DNA of 64,000 nucleotides from assembly GCA_049517655.1 (NCBI GenBank), contig JBEKRQ010000001.1, positions 372,001-436,000 of the forward strand. Direction: 5' to 3'. The stretch's first letter is position 1. Every line of letters begins with the position of its first letter. The notes under the pieces are model-generated. The model was given only the letters and a program-made list of their open reading frames with translations. It was not told the DNA's origin and ran no database searches. Made by a program: the position numbers and the translations under genes. This DNA is from UBA11358 sp049517655. GTDB lineage: Bacteria; Verrucomicrobiota; Verrucomicrobiia; Limisphaerales; UBA11358. Positions 25,428 to 32,717 of this stretch are shown here, one piece after another.

Positions 25428-27470
25428 TCAATGGGCCGATTTAATATGGTCAAACCACTCGCGCACTCCTGCATCGAGCGTTTTCAGGTCCGGCCGCGTG
25501 GCGGCGGCGGCTTGAGCATCGCGCCATTCCTGATTCAAATCGCCCAGCTCGACTTTTGAGCCAACGCGGATGAAAATCGGGAGTTGGTGCAATTCCAAAT
25601 TCACCTTAATCATCCGGCCGCCGTCGTATGTCTTTTCCGGATTCCAAGCATCACGCCATTTTTCTCCCGAAGGCAGATAAACCTCCTGCATCCGCTGATT
25701 TTTTTGCCAGACGGGTGAGACTAAAATATCCGGGCCGTAAAGATACGTCCACCAGTTCGACCAGGCTGCGGGCGCGTCCGGCTCGACCAAAAAAAGCGGA
25801 CGCACAATGGGCAGCCCGGTTTGGTGCGCGATTTTGGCCTGCTCAAAACTATAATCCGCCAGCCGCGTGTGCAGGCGCGCGTAGAGCCGCCAGAGGGCGA
25901 TCAATTTCGCATCATAGGCCGGCGGGTCATGAAAATCCCAGAACGCGCGGTTTTTCGTCGGGCCGACTTCCATGATGGGAGTGAAACAACTGAATTCGAG
26001 CCAGTGCGCGCAGAGTTCCGTGTCCATGGATTGCTCCCTGTAACCACACGTATCTGAACCCCAATTCGGATAGCCCATCACCGCTGCGCGTTGCACGGCG
26101 ATAATCGAAGCACGCAAACCCTCCGGTATGCCGGCGATGTCGCCGCCCCAAAAAACCCCGTAGCGCGAACTGCCCGTGTAAGCCGCGCGCGGCATGCAGG
26201 CAAAATCATCGCGGTATTTTTTGGAAATGTCGTAAGCCGCCTGCGCATACATCACCGGGTAGGCATTCCGGTTTTCGCGGACGGTGCGTCCGTCAAACAC
26301 CTTGCCGGGGCCGGATTCGGGAATGTCCTCCTCGGAACGGTCCAGCTTGAATCCGGCCACGCCGAGTTTCAGCAATTTTGCCACGCCGTCCTGCCAAAAT
26401 TTTTTGGCTCTCGGGTTGGTAAAATCCACCAACGGATAATTGCCATACTTGGGATTCTGGTAGGGAATCGTATATCCGAGCGCAATGGCATTGGTTGCCA
26501 TCTGCCCCTGCAAGAACGGCGCAATCCACATAAACATCTGGACGTTTTGCTCGTTCAGCCATTTTATCGAGGCCTCAAAGTTCGGAAGACGATTGGTGTC
26601 AATTTCAAAATCGTCGTAACCGAGCAGTCCAGGCCCCCACGGACGATCCATCCAATAAATCCCCAGTGGAATGCCATAGGCCTTCATCAGTAAAACGTCC
26701 TCCATGAACTCGGAATTGAACGGCCCGGTGACGGTCGTGCCGTCGTAATAATTCGTGCGTTGCGTGTTTTCATCGCGCCAGCGCCAGGTGCCGAACATCC
26801 ATTGAGGCGGCAGGAACGGCGGCCCGGCATCGAGCGCATGGGTCTTGACCAGCTCGGTGGGAGTATTGGCCGTGTAGATTTTCAATTCTAGCGACGGGCC
26901 TTCAAATTCGATTTTCACCCGTTGCGGATCGCTGGCGCAAAAATCGAACCGGCCGGGCCAGTTGCCTTTTACGAACAGGGCATAACCGCGCGAGGAAAGG
27001 TAAAACGGCGCGTAAACGGACGTTGTGGGTTTGACAATCATGTCCACCGTTTCGCCCCGCAAATTCATGGCCGCCGTGATGTTCGTCGCCCACGAATCCG
27101 CTTGGGGCCCGTCCACGACGCGTTCCATCAGGCCGGTGAAATATTCGTCCGCGTCCGCATCCATAGCCAGGCCCCATTTGAGGATATCACCAGCCGGATT
27201 TGCGGAAAATTCGAGCTCAAAATTTTTCCCTTCGCGCTCAAAGGAGACTGTTATAACGCGGCCATCGGGCATTTTGGTTTTGCTGCGACCGTTTTTTTGC
27301 GCTTCGGCAAACAGTTCGTCCGGCAGCATCGTGCGACCGACAGCAGTTTCATAGAGCAGGTTGCCGAGCTTGGGCGCAGCCCCCACAACCGGCGCCGCTG
27401 ACAGCTTCGCGGAAATGACAGCGGACACAAGCAAGGCCGAAAGCAACTGAATGGTGGTTCGACATTTCAT
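25428..27470 (-). CDS. Glycoside hydrolase family 31 (alpha-glucosidase/alpha-xylosidase type)
   Basis: A 680-aa exported enzyme. The signal peptide runs from LLSALLVSAVISAKLSA. An N-terminal beta-sandwich domain precedes the TIM barrel. Catalytic region: YWMDRPWGPGLLGYDDFEID, MFMWIAPFLQ, and the nucleophile aspartate in GVAGFKLDRSEEDIPE. Then RYGVFWGGDIAGIPEGLRAS is the region of the acid/base aspartate in GH31. A C-terminal sandwich follows (YLYGPDILVSPVWQKN, VYLPSGEKWRDAWN). GH31 enzymes cut alpha-linked glucose or xylose from non-reducing ends. The exact substrate is not readable. It is followed by the Tat-exported glycosidase-like gene, so both proteins probably process the same glycan outside the cytoplasm. 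Confidence 0.9.
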   Translation of the reverse strand: MKCRTTIQLLSALLVSAVISAKLSAAPVVGAAPKLGNLLYETAVGRTMLPDELFAEAQKNGRSKTKMPDGRVITVSFEREGKNFELEFSANPAGDILKWGLAMDADADEYFTGLMERVVDGPQADSWATNITAAMNLRGETVDMIVKPTTSVYAPFYLSSRGYALFVKGNWPGRFDFCASDPQRVKIEFEGPSLELKIYTANTPTELVKTHALDAGPPFLPPQWMFGTWRWRDENTQRTNYYDGTTVTGPFNSEFMEDVLLMKAYGIPLGIYWMDRPWGPGLLGYDDFEIDTNRLPNFEASIKWLNEQNVQMFMWIAPFLQGQMATNAIALGYTIPYQNPKYGNYPLVDFTNPRAKKFWQDGVAKLLKLGVAGFKLDRSEEDIPESGPGKVFDGRTVRENRNAYPVMYAQAAYDISKKYRDDFACMPRAAYTGSSRYGVFWGGDIAGIPEGLRASIIAVQRAAVMGYPNWGSDTCGYREQSMDTELCAHWLEFSCFTPIMEVGPTKNRAFWDFHDPPAYDAKLIALWRLYARLHTRLADYSFEQAKIAHQTGLPIVRPLFLVEPDAPAAWSNWWTYLYGPDILVSPVWQKNQRMQEVYLPSGEKWRDAWNPEKTYDGGRMIKVNLELHQLPIFIRVGSKVELGDLNQEWRDAQAAAATRPDLKTLDAGVREWFDHIKSAH

Positions 27471-27522
27471 GGTTGCCTCTTGTTACGAAGAAATGACCGG
27501 CAGCGCAACGCTGGAGGTTGTC

Positions 27523-27591
27523 GGTAGGGACGGCTGGTCCCAGCCGTCCGTTCCAGGCGGTCGCCTCAGAGGCGACCTACCTCAAATCGAG
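27523..27591. repeat. REP-like palindromic pair in front of GH31
   Basis: GGTAGGGACGGCTGGTCCCAG with its complement CAGCCGTCC, then GGCGGTCGCCTCAGAGGCGAC ending in CTACC. These are two adjacent hairpins of the family also found at 39949-40032 and 61088-61145. Confidence 0.7.
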
Positions 27592-27615
27592 CCGCAGACT
27601 CGATGTCACACCTGA

Positions 27616-28878
27616 TCAGCGGCCGAGCAACAGTGGCTTCATATGCCGCTCGAACAGGTTTGCAGTGACATTTTTGGCAATGACAGCTTCGTGTTGTTTT
27701 AGGGCATCAAGATAACGGTCGCCCATCTTGGCGGCGATTTTGAAACCAACATGAAGCAATTGCCGGAAACTCGGATTGAAATCCCTGCAATTGGGATCAT
27801 GCCGGAGCGCCGAAACAAACTGCTGCGACGTCCAGCCATTGACATCTTCTTTCGACGGCAGCTTCTTTCTGTCAATGTCAATGACCGTTGCATAAGGCGC
27901 GCAAAGTTCGTCTATGTGGTCCAGCGCGCCGGCGTAAATTTCCCGGGCCAGCGCCAGACCATCACCGCCGGCTTCGGCGAGGCCGATGACCTCTTCGAGC
28001 CAGGTCGTACCGGCGGTCTTGAGGTGCAGACCGGTGTTGAATCTCCTCAACGCGCGATGGATCGGAGCGTAGAGGGAAAACTTGTCGCTGCCGGAATGGA
28101 CGCTGAGTTTGAGCGTGGCGGGCAGGCTGTATTTCCTGATGGCGAACGCGATGACCGCGAGGTCTTCATTGAATTCCTTCTCGAACTGTTTCACATCGCC
28201 GGTGTAATCCACGCCCTTGTTGAAACGTCCGGTGAATTTCGGCGCGATGGTCTGAAACGGAACGGCTTCATCGGCGAGCGCGGCCAGAATAATCAGAAGC
28301 TCCGGCGGTGTTTGCGGACTGTCGGTTTCATCCATCGAGATTTCCGTGACGAAATTCGCCTCGCCCTTGGCTTGGGCAATGTGCCGGTAAATCCTGCCCG
28401 CTTCTTGCACGGCCGAAAGATATTTGCCGGCAATGCGCTCGACGTTGGCGCGCGTCGTTTCGAGCGGACGGTCAATGTTCGGGATGACGATTTTTCCTGC
28501 CAGCTCTGGATGACGGTCGGCGAACGCTTTAATGCTTGACGGATCGGCGGGTTTGCCGATGGAATCAGCCACATCAATCGTGAAGAAATCCGAGTGCGGG
28601 ATGAAACGATCCACGGTTTCCAGCCGGATGTGATCGGCGTCCACATGAAAGGGTTTCTTCCAGCCAAGTTCCTTGACTGCCGCGTCCGCCGCCGCCCGCG
28701 TGCCGGCGGGTTCGGAACCGATGATGGTGTGTTCGCGGTTGGATTTGTTCCAGACGGGAACGATTTCGACGCCTCGTTGTGTGGCCCTGAGGCAGGCTTG
28801 CAATTGGGCTTTTGCCTGATGCGCGAAGCGGTCGCCCAAACCGAATGAAAATTTTCCCAATGCCAGGAATTTGCTCAT
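27616..28878 (-). CDS. uxaE: Tagaturonate epimerase UxaE family
   Basis: A 420-aa cytoplasmic enzyme starting MSKFLALGKFSFGLGDRFAH. The GDRF motif near the N-terminus, HVDADHIRLETVDRFIPHSD, FVTEISMDETDSPQTPPELL, and HSGSDKFSLYAPIHRALRRF match the UxaE family. That family interconverts D-tagaturonate and D-fructuronate (EC 5.1.2.7) in galacturonate breakdown, using a metal bound by His and Asp residues. No other uronate genes are close. The neighbouring GH31 and Tat-exported protein could supply substrates from uronate-containing plant glycans, though this link is inferred. Length is normal for the family. Confidence 0.8.
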   Translation of the reverse strand: MSKFLALGKFSFGLGDRFAHQAKAQLQACLRATQRGVEIVPVWNKSNREHTIIGSEPAGTRAAADAAVKELGWKKPFHVDADHIRLETVDRFIPHSDFFTIDVADSIGKPADPSSIKAFADRHPELAGKIVIPNIDRPLETTRANVERIAGKYLSAVQEAGRIYRHIAQAKGEANFVTEISMDETDSPQTPPELLIILAALADEAVPFQTIAPKFTGRFNKGVDYTGDVKQFEKEFNEDLAVIAFAIRKYSLPATLKLSVHSGSDKFSLYAPIHRALRRFNTGLHLKTAGTTWLEEVIGLAEAGGDGLALAREIYAGALDHIDELCAPYATVIDIDRKKLPSKEDVNGWTSQQFVSALRHDPNCRDFNPSFRQLLHVGFKIAAKMGDRYLDALKQHEAVIAKNVTANLFERHMKPLLLGR

Positions 28879-28980
28879 GCGTCTGAATTTTACTGTTTAA
28901 AACGCGGTGGAAAATAACCTATTCCGCCCCCAGCCACCACCTTCAATGATTTGCCGGCCGAGAATGCTTGCGGACAGGAC

Positions 28981-29787
28981 TCACATTTTCGCTGCGCGCG
29001 ACAATGCCGCAACCAAACCATCAGTTGTGTGTTCCTTTGCTTCAAGTGCCGGCTCGATTTTCAAGGCGCGGATGGCCTTGCTCGTTTCCGGGCCGATGGA
29101 CGCCAGTTTCATTTGCGGGAATTTTTTCAGCAGCTTCACCAAATCGAATCGCGCATGGAAGTATTCCACCGCCGAGCCGCTTGTGAACGTGATCCAATCC
29201 GCGCCATTTTCCAGAAGCGCCGCTCCTGCGCCCGCCGGGCCTTCGGTTTCGGCCACGGTTTTGTAAACCGCGATGTCGTCCACAATCGCGCCGAGTTCCT
29301 CCAGCGCGCGCGGCAAATCGGGGTTCGCGTCTTCAGCGCGTAGCAGGCAGATTTTCAGATTCTCGACGCTCTCGAATTTGGTAAGCGCCCCGGCGATTTT
29401 TGTTCCGAGTGCCTCATCCGGAGTCAGATCCACCTGCAAATGGAGTTCGCGCAATTTGGCCGCTGTCGCCGGTCCGACTGCTGCGATGCGCACGCCGCCG
29501 ATGTCGCGTAAATCCTGAAAGCGCCTGAAGAAAAAGTCAAAAAAGGCCGTGACGCCGTTCGCGCTTGTAAATACAAGCCAGTTATAGGCGTTCAATCCCA
29601 GCAACGCGTCCACAATGTCCCGTTTACGCGTCGGCGGGACGATTTTAATCGCCGGAATTTCCAGAATATCCGCACCGAGTTTGGCGAGCTTTTGCGATAA
29701 GTCGCCGGCCTGTTCGCGCGCACGGGTGACGACAATGCGCTGACCTGACAGCGACTGGTTCCTAGAACGATTCGATTTCACGCGCAC
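28981..29787 (-). CDS. hemD: Uroporphyrinogen-III synthase
   Basis: A 268-aa protein with the two-lobed HemD pattern. The first lobe has RIVVTRAREQAGDLSQKLAK and WLVFTSANGVTAFF; the connecting segment is RIAAVGPATAAKLRELHLQV. The second lobe has LLRAEDANPDLPRALEELGA, VYKTVAE, and WITFTSGSAVEYFH, followed by LASIGPETSKAIRAL. The FTSxxxV and IGPxT motifs in both lobes are diagnostic. It closes hydroxymethylbilane to uroporphyrinogen III for heme and related tetrapyrroles. No other heme gene is in the window; hemC often lies next to it elsewhere. A repeat of 20 bp shared with 21878 lies just upstream of its end. Confidence 0.9.
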   Translation of the reverse strand: MRVKSNRSRNQSLSGQRIVVTRAREQAGDLSQKLAKLGADILEIPAIKIVPPTRKRDIVDALLGLNAYNWLVFTSANGVTAFFDFFFRRFQDLRDIGGVRIAAVGPATAAKLRELHLQVDLTPDEALGTKIAGALTKFESVENLKICLLRAEDANPDLPRALEELGAIVDDIAVYKTVAETEGPAGAGAALLENGADWITFTSGSAVEYFHARFDLVKLLKKFPQMKLASIGPETSKAIRALKIEPALEAKEHTTDGLVAALSRAAKM

Positions 29788-29850
29788 AATTTATTGAAAC
29801 TGGCGCATTCGGCAATAAAAGAGGAGAAAACTGTGCAACCTATCTAAGTG

Positions 29851-30465
29851 TTAAGCGGCGGTCTCATCTTGAATCTTTGGTTCAAGCAACTCATCTAAGC
29901 TGTCTCGCTTCCTTCCGTTGCACGTGGCGCATACGACGCGGAGATTCCCGACACTCACCGGCCCTCCTTTGGAAAACGGAATCAAATGGTCAAACTCTAA
30001 CTCATTATCGGAGACGTTCTTGTGACAAATCTGACACATCTGCCCATCACGACGCACAACCTTTAGCATAATCTCTCGCGGAATATAACGTCCAAATCGT
30101 CGTGACTCCTTTGTCTCCGTGAATGGCTCCTTGTTAAAGAAAACGGGGCATACATGACCAAACACCCTGCACTCTACCTCAGAAGTATCATATCCCTTGA
30201 GAGCCTCCCAACGGTCTGGCCACAGATACTCTAAATGCTCAACCCAGAACATAATATCATCTTCCGTCTTAAACTCCCCTCGTGCAAACCGCGCCAACAA
30301 TGCTCTGTAACGCTTCCGCACATCGTCAATATCGGCTGTGCTGGGCGAAAGCGGAAAGTGCTCCACATACGGTCCGTATGGACAATACTTAAGTTCCCAA
30401 CAGGGCTTGCAAACGATGTGTGGAACTTTTGGTTTTCTTTTGTTTTTCGGCTTCGTCTTGTTCAT
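29851..30465 (-). CDS. HNH endonuclease-domain protein in a cassette-like context
   Basis: A 204-aa protein. The basic head MNKTKPKNKRKPKVPH is followed by two cysteine pairs (IVCKPCWELKYCPYGP) that may bind zinc. A helical middle with EHLEYLWPDRWEALKGYDTS comes next. The HNH domain near residues 140-195 has CQICHKNVSDNELEFDHLIP, then FSKGG and NLRVVCATCNGRKRD. The DH pair, the asparagine and both CxxC zinc pairs are present, so it should be an active metal-dependent nuclease. On the minus strand its start follows GTTAGGC by about 25 bp, as in an integron cassette. Its end runs directly into GCTTAAC. Substrate and partner are unknown; a defence role is possible but unproven. Confidence 0.8.
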   Translation of the reverse strand: MNKTKPKNKRKPKVPHIVCKPCWELKYCPYGPYVEHFPLSPSTADIDDVRKRYRALLARFARGEFKTEDDIMFWVEHLEYLWPDRWEALKGYDTSEVECRVFGHVCPVFFNKEPFTETKESRRFGRYIPREIMLKVVRRDGQMCQICHKNVSDNELEFDHLIPFSKGGPVSVGNLRVVCATCNGRKRDSLDELLEPKIQDETAA

Positions 30466-30487
30466 GTGGAGCCTGTGATTTCGAGCC

Positions 30488-30617
30488 GCCTAACGATCCA
30501 AAGCTGAGCCACGGCCACCGGCGGCTGACTCACGTCTGCAATCTGGACTCTCAAATTTCATAGCTCAACCCAAATTCTCAAGGGGCAGTGGCCGTTGGCT
30601 CCAGCGCGGTGTTAGAC
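30488..30617 (-). mobile_element. Integron attC-like site between two cassette genes
   Basis: The ends are GCCTAAC (30488-30494) and GTTAGAC (30611-30617), fitting the attC RYYYAAC and GTTRRRY core sites. Inside, AGCTGAGCCACGGCCACCG pairs with the complement of the other arm, GCTGGAGCCAACGGCCACTG, leaving one extra G and one extra A unpaired. Extrahelical bases like these define attC recognition by integron integrase. At about 130 bp it is within the usual size range. The upstream gene ends inside the site and gets its ALEPTATAP tail from it. No integrase gene is in the window. Confidence 0.65.
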
Positions 30618-31111
30618 CACACCTTTCTGCTCCAGAGCAATGCCCAAACTCCGACCCAAACTGCACAAATCGGCGTCATCGTGACCAAGCAACACAAAAA
30701 CGCATCTCGAACGCTTTGCCACCACACCGCTCGGTCAACTATCGTGGCGTGTCGAGAAATATCAGGCCACTCCGTCAGAATCATCGTGAAGATAGCTGCA
30801 ACCAAGGCTGCACAGATTCCGAGAAAAAATCCGCGAATAAACGCTCGACGACGCGAGCAACCTCGGACAACCGCTGGCATGAGCGCGCCGAGAACGCCAC
30901 CAATCGGCAAAACAAACCAACTCGCAATCAACACTGCGTATCCGGCCGCAAGTGGAATACCCCAAAACGGAATACCCCCAAACCACCACTCAATAGGGCT
31001 TCTCCCGCTCGCCTCAAACACGACGAGTGCCCAGACAAATGCACCGCACGCAGCAATGAACGCGCCAACTACAATACGCTTGGCAAGAGATGTCATACTC
31101 GATGCGCGCAT
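30578..31111 (-). CDS. Cassette-encoded membrane protein of unknown function
   Basis: A 177-aa protein with four predicted membrane helices: IVVGAFIAACGAFVWALVVF, GIPLAAGYAVLIASWFVLPI, GFFLGICAALVAAIFTMILT, and MTPICAVWVGVWALLW. The C-terminus NTALEPTATAP is encoded by the attC-like site at 30488-30617, not by a conserved domain. The start codon lies 7 bp after a GTTAGGC core (31118-31124), so nearly the whole cassette is coding. No family is recognised. Such cassette proteins are usually expressed from an outside promoter, and none is obvious here. Start choice is supported by the cassette geometry. Confidence 0.65.
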   Translation of the reverse strand: MRASSMTSLAKRIVVGAFIAACGAFVWALVVFEASGRSPIEWWFGGIPFWGIPLAAGYAVLIASWFVLPIGGVLGALMPAVVRGCSRRRAFIRGFFLGICAALVAAIFTMILTEWPDISRHATIVDRAVWWQSVRDAFLCCLVTMTPICAVWVGVWALLWSRKVWSNTALEPTATAP

Positions 31112-31117
31112 GGTGTG

Positions 31118-31124
31118 GCCTAAC
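31118..31124 (-). mobile_element. Cassette boundary core site GTTAGGC
   Basis: On the minus strand ACCTGTTAGGCCAC stands 7 bp before the membrane-protein start. The same 14 bases precede the cassette-like gene at 51193. A partial GTCTAAT lies just upstream, probably the rest of a previous attC. Confidence 0.5.
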
Positions 31125-31268
31125 AGGTATTAGACCGCAGTTTGCGGCCTATCTAGTTTCATGGAAATGACCTTATTCCTGTGTTGTTGGTTTGTCCATT
31201 GCAAGTTGACCCTTGAATCGGCGCAAATTCTTCCAGTTGAAAGTGTGGGAGGCTAGAGACTTTGCGCT

Positions 31269-31296
31269 TTGAACTCGGGCCGTTGCCGCATATAAA
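31269..31296 (+). promoter_or_regulatory. Candidate sigma-70 promoter for aroE, leaderless start
   Basis: TTGAAC (31269-31274), a 16-bp spacer, and TATAAA (31291-31296). A transcript starting 7 bp later would begin at the GTG start of aroE, giving a leaderless message. No ribosome-binding site precedes that GTG, which agrees. Confidence 0.4.
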
Positions 31297-31302
31297 TTCC
31301 GC

Positions 31303-32247
31303 GTGTCTCAGCCAGGCCAATCCGCCATTAACGCAGCCACGCGCTGTTGCGCGGTCTATGGTTTTCCCATCAGCCACTCCGCGTCGCCAGCGATGCACAA
31401 TGCCGCGTTCGCCTCACTCAGGCTGAACTGGCGTTACCTCGCGTTTGAAGTCGAGCCGAAAAATCTGCGTGCCGCCATTGAAGGCGCAAAAGCCATGCGC
31501 TTCGCGGGACTGAATCTCACCGTGCCACATAAATTACTCGCGATGGAAATGCTCGATGCACTTGATGAATCGGCAAAAACGTGGGGTGCGGTCAACACAG
31601 TTCGATTTGAAGCGCAGGATGGCAAAGGACAATGGCAACCGCTGCACCACTTTTCAGGACCAGTTTCCAGTGAAGTCCGGTCGCAGGGTTTCAATACCGA
31701 TGCGGATGGGATCGCCCGTTCATTGCGTGAGGACTTGGGCCTTGAATTGGCGGGCGCGAAAGTATTGTTGCTCGGGACTGGCGGGGCGGGGCAGGTGGCG
31801 GCTTTAAGGCTGGCAGCGGAAAAGGTGTCCGAATTATTTCTGGTGGATTATGTGACCGCCAAGGCCGAGGCGGTGGCGCAGGAAATCCGCAAACGGCATC
31901 CGCAGGTAAAAGTGGCAGTCGGCTTTCCAAAAGATTCAGTGGATTTGTTGTTGAATGCCACGCCGCTCGGCTTGAAGGCTGGCGACGCCTCGCCGCTGGA
32001 GGGGACGCCGTTTTCGCCACGGCAGGCGCGAGCGGTTTACGACATGATTTACAACCCGGCGGAAACTGCGTTGCTCAAAAGCGCGTCGGCGGCGGGCTGC
32101 AAAACGGCAAACGGCCTCGGCATGTTGCTGCATCAGGGCGCGAAGGCTTTTGAAATCTGGACCGGACAACCTGCGCCGCTTGACGTGATGCGCCGCGCCT
32201 TGGAACTGGAAGTTTACCAGTCCACAGTCCGCAGTCCACAGTCTTGA
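31303..32247 (+). CDS. aroE: Shikimate dehydrogenase
   Basis: A 314-aa enzyme with a GTG start. The substrate domain has AVYGFPISHSASPAMHNAAF and FAGLNLTVPHKLLAMEMLDA, which holds the catalytic lysine. VNTVRFEAQDGKG follows, with an insertion before GFNTDADGIARSLREDL. The NADP domain has VLLLGTGGAGQVAALRLA, LLLNATPLGLKAGDASPLEG and VYDMIYNPAETALLKSASAA. It reduces dehydroshikimate in aromatic amino acid synthesis. The last 10 residues (YQSTVRSPQS) are encoded by a heptamer array and are not part of the fold. It is followed within 81 bp by an S23 gene. The promoter suggests a leaderless message. Confidence 0.9.
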   Translation: MSQPGQSAINAATRCCAVYGFPISHSASPAMHNAAFASLRLNWRYLAFEVEPKNLRAAIEGAKAMRFAGLNLTVPHKLLAMEMLDALDESAKTWGAVNTVRFEAQDGKGQWQPLHHFSGPVSSEVRSQGFNTDADGIARSLREDLGLELAGAKVLLLGTGGAGQVAALRLAAEKVSELFLVDYVTAKAEAVAQEIRKRHPQVKVAVGFPKDSVDLLLNATPLGLKAGDASPLEGTPFSPRQARAVYDMIYNPAETALLKSASAAGCKTANGLGMLLHQGAKAFEIWTGQPAPLDVMRRALELEVYQSTVRSPQS

Positions 32248-32322
32248 ATCTAAAATCTGCAACCGCATTTGAACAATCGCTTTTTTTTGACCGTGGACGG
32301 AAGACTGTGAACTGTGGACTGA
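32217..32322. repeat. Inverted pair of heptamer arrays between aroE and an S23 gene
   Basis: The left half (32217-32246) has units CAGTCCA/CAGTCCG. The right half (32287-32321) has the complementary units GGACGGA, GGACTGA and related. The two halves face each other around an AT-rich spacer, so the whole can fold as an imperfect hairpin. The left half overlaps the last aroE codons. Confidence 0.75.
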
Positions 32323-32327
32323 ACGAT

Positions 32328-32717
32328 ATGAGCAAAATTCAAAAGTTTGAAGACATTGTTGCCTGGCAAAAGGCGCGGGAATTGACCAAAGAAATTTACG
32401 CCCACACCAAAGCCGGTCCATTTGCGAAAGATTTCGGATTGAGGGACCAAATTCAGCGCGCCTCGGTTTCGATCATGGGAAATGTCGCGGAGGGATTTGA
32501 CCGGGGTGGAGACAAGGAATTTATCCAGTTTCTTTCGATCTCCAAAGGTTCCTGTGGAGAAGTGAAGTCACACCTTTGCGTTGCGTTGGATCAGCAGTAC
32601 ATCAGTTCCACGCAGTTCAACAAGCTTTACAACTCTGCCGACGAAGTGGGCCGGCTTCTCGCCGGGTTTATGGCTTACCTTAAACAATCAGATCTACGCG
32701 GTAGAAAATTCAAATGA
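32328..32717 (+). CDS. Four-helix-bundle (S23 family) protein, intact copy
   Basis: 129 aa from the ATG at 32328 (MSKIQKFEDIVAWQKARELT). The longer frame to 32244 only reads the heptamer array and is not supported. Helix 1 has the W-Q-K-A pattern; helix 2 reads FGLRDQIQRASVSIMGNVAEGF. The GNVAEG motif corresponds to the site interrupted by the GIY-YIG element in the copy at 1-672. Helix 3 is EFIQFLSISKGSCGEVKSHL, and helix 4 is followed by a basic tail. The family forms oligomeric helical bundles; the molecular role is unknown. It is flanked on both sides by heptamer arrays, and its stop overlaps the longest prepilin peptidase frame by 4 bp. Confidence 0.85.
   Translation: MSKIQKFEDIVAWQKARELTKEIYAHTKAGPFAKDFGLRDQIQRASVSIMGNVAEGFDRGGDKEFIQFLSISKGSCGEVKSHLCVALDQQYISSTQFNKLYNSADEVGRLLAGFMAYLKQSDLRGRKFK

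Noticed and set aside
27025..27354. Serine-rich ORF antisense to GH31
   Set aside because: Antisense of a well-supported GH31 gene.
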